Assembly (NCBI RefSeq): GCF_002797355.1
Contig: NZ_KZ454939.1
Span: 1,335,828 to 1,399,827 of the forward strand
From: Bacillus xiapuensis
GTDB taxonomy: Bacteria > Bacillota > Bacilli > Bacillales > Domibacillaceae
Reading direction: 5' to 3'
Length of the DNA stretch: 64,000 nucleotides
In this document: one piece after another, positions 63,244 to 64,000 of the stretch
Position numbering within the stretch: the stretch's first letter is position 1
Layout of the letters: each line of letters starts with the position of its first letter
Made by a program: the position numbers and the translations under genes
Notes under the pieces: model-generated
The model's database searches: none
What the model saw: only the letters and a program-made list of their open reading frames with translations
Told to the model about the DNA's origin: nothing

Positions 63244-64000
63244 TCAGACTAGGGTGCCAGCCAAGCAGTCGCTACCAGCAAGCTCGTCGTTTTCTTTGCT
63301 TAAAAGGAGCTGAATGAATTCCTCAACCACTGGTGGAAGGTAACGGTTTTTTACGGTCATTAAATAGATTGTCCGATAAAGAGATTCATTTTGTATCGGT
63401 TTATAAACCAGCTCTGTGCTATGGTAGCTTTTCACTGAATTGATAGGAAGCAAGGCGATTCCAACATTTTGCTCGATTAAACGGCAAGCCATCTCAAAGC
63501 GCTCGATTTCATATTGAATAATTGGCGTTAAATTATGTTTTTTAAACAGCTGAAACATATTCTCCTGGGTTTGCAGACCGTGATTGCTGACGATGAAAGA
63601 CTCGGATACTAAATCGTCCACGCAAATTTGCTCATAACCGGCTAATCGATGGTGACGGTTCATTACAAGCACCAGCGGTTCCGTATACAGCTCTTTGGAG
63701 CAAATGATATCCGATTTAATTCGTTGATTGGTAATCACGAAATGAACATCGAGACGATTTAACGCTTGTTCGATTCCTTCTATTGTCAGCATTTCAATTA
63801 ATTCAACCTTTAACCGCGGATGCTCTTTCGTATAAGCAGCGATGACGGCTGGAAGCCAATTGCGGACCGATTCGATCAGTCCAATTGATAATTTTCCTTC
63901 CCCCATTTGCTGAATTTCTTCAATCTCCATTTGGATGTTATGAACATGCTGCAGAATTTCTCGCGCGCGAATGTAAAAGCGCTCTCCCGATTCCGTTAAT
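63244..64000 (-). CDS. LysR-family transcriptional regulator, N-terminus beyond window
   Basis: The frame runs from TGA at 63244 to the window edge: about 250 residues, most of the effector-binding domain plus linker (LTESGERFYIRAREIL at the edge). The substrate domain begins GKLSIGLIESVRNWLPAVI and has VEEFIQLL at the end. The N-terminal HTH is missing only because of the window limit. Target genes unknown. Confidence 0.9.
   Translation of the reverse strand, partial: LTESGERFYIRAREILQHVHNIQMEIEEIQQMGEGKLSIGLIESVRNWLPAVIAAYTKEHPRLKVELIEMLTIEGIEQALNRLDVHFVITNQRIKSDIICSKELYTEPLVLVMNRHHRLAGYEQICVDDLVSESFIVSNHGLQTQENMFQLFKKHNLTPIIQYEIERFEMACRLIEQNVGIALLPINSVKSYHSTELVYKPIQNESLYRTIYLMTVKNRYLPPVVEEFIQLLLSKENDELAGSDCLAGTLV

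Overview
The window looks like a chromosomal segment of a low-to-mid GC, spore-forming Bacillaceae. It carries Bacillus-type small proteins (YhfH, YfkAB), a Spo0M-like protein, a PAS-type sensor kinase resembling sporulation kinases, strong GGAGG ribosome sites, frequent TTG/GTG starts, and T-box, TPP and cobalamin leaders. I cannot fix genus or species. No rRNA, tRNA, CRISPR array or prophage was recognised.

Layout. 1-2.7 kb: 3' part of an AGCS amino-acid/cation symporter, a decayed stretch, a 51-aa membrane peptide and mscL. 2.6-6.6 kb: a TPP-riboswitch-controlled thiazole operon thiG-thiH-tenI-thiS-thiF, using radical-SAM ThiH rather than the ThiO usual in Bacillus. 6.7-21 kb: mostly housekeeping and transport genes (TetR/MFS pair, YwaF-like membrane protein, HAD hydrolase, M20 amidohydrolase, methionine aminopeptidase, alpha/beta hydrolase, an orphan Zur-controlled ZnuA, FAD/Rieske oxidoreductase, NSS transporter, aldehyde dehydrogenase). 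21.1-22.6 kb: an IS3/IS150-like insertion sequence with a broken orfA. 22.6-31 kb: small peptides and hypotheticals, YhfH, a cold-shock protein, CstA, a class V aminotransferase, a YdjM-type membrane protein and a one-domain Spo0M-like protein. 30.8-34.5 kb: a cobalamin riboswitch with terminator in front of a B12-independent class I ribonucleotide reductase (nrdA-nrdB). 34.6-38 kb: CoA transferase, DUF6509-like protein, GDSL hydrolase and a candidate sRNA. 38.6-44.9 kb: a type I restriction-modification locus (hsdR, then hsdM-hsdS), followed by a gene-poor accessory stretch and DUF3885- and DUF3900-like genes. 47.7-52.9 kb: MocR-type regulator, AI-2E-type membrane protein, radical SAM YfkAB, an acidic lipoprotein and a small hypothetical. 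53-58 kb, minus strand: proBA behind a T-box with a CCU (Pro) specifier, and thiC plus a coupled 64-aa protein behind a second TPP riboswitch. 58.3-64 kb: thioredoxin-reductase-like flavoprotein, PAS histidine kinase, branched-chain aminotransferase, LysM-L,D-transpeptidase and the 3' part of a LysR regulator.

How genes work together. Thiamine synthesis is split over two TPP-sensing transcripts: ThiC makes the pyrimidine, and ThiG/H/S/F plus TenI make the thiazole; thiD and thiE are not in the window. Proline synthesis is controlled by uncharged tRNA-Pro. dNTP synthesis is predicted to switch off this B12-free reductase when cobalamin is present, which implies a B12-dependent reductase elsewhere. 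Zinc uptake is under Zur.

Two families of dispersed intergenic repeats were found by eye: a degenerate ~100-150 bp element in four copies, and a short TGTGCAAAATTCAAA motif in three copies. Several intergenic regions contain strong hairpins or decayed coding sequence that the gene list does not explain.
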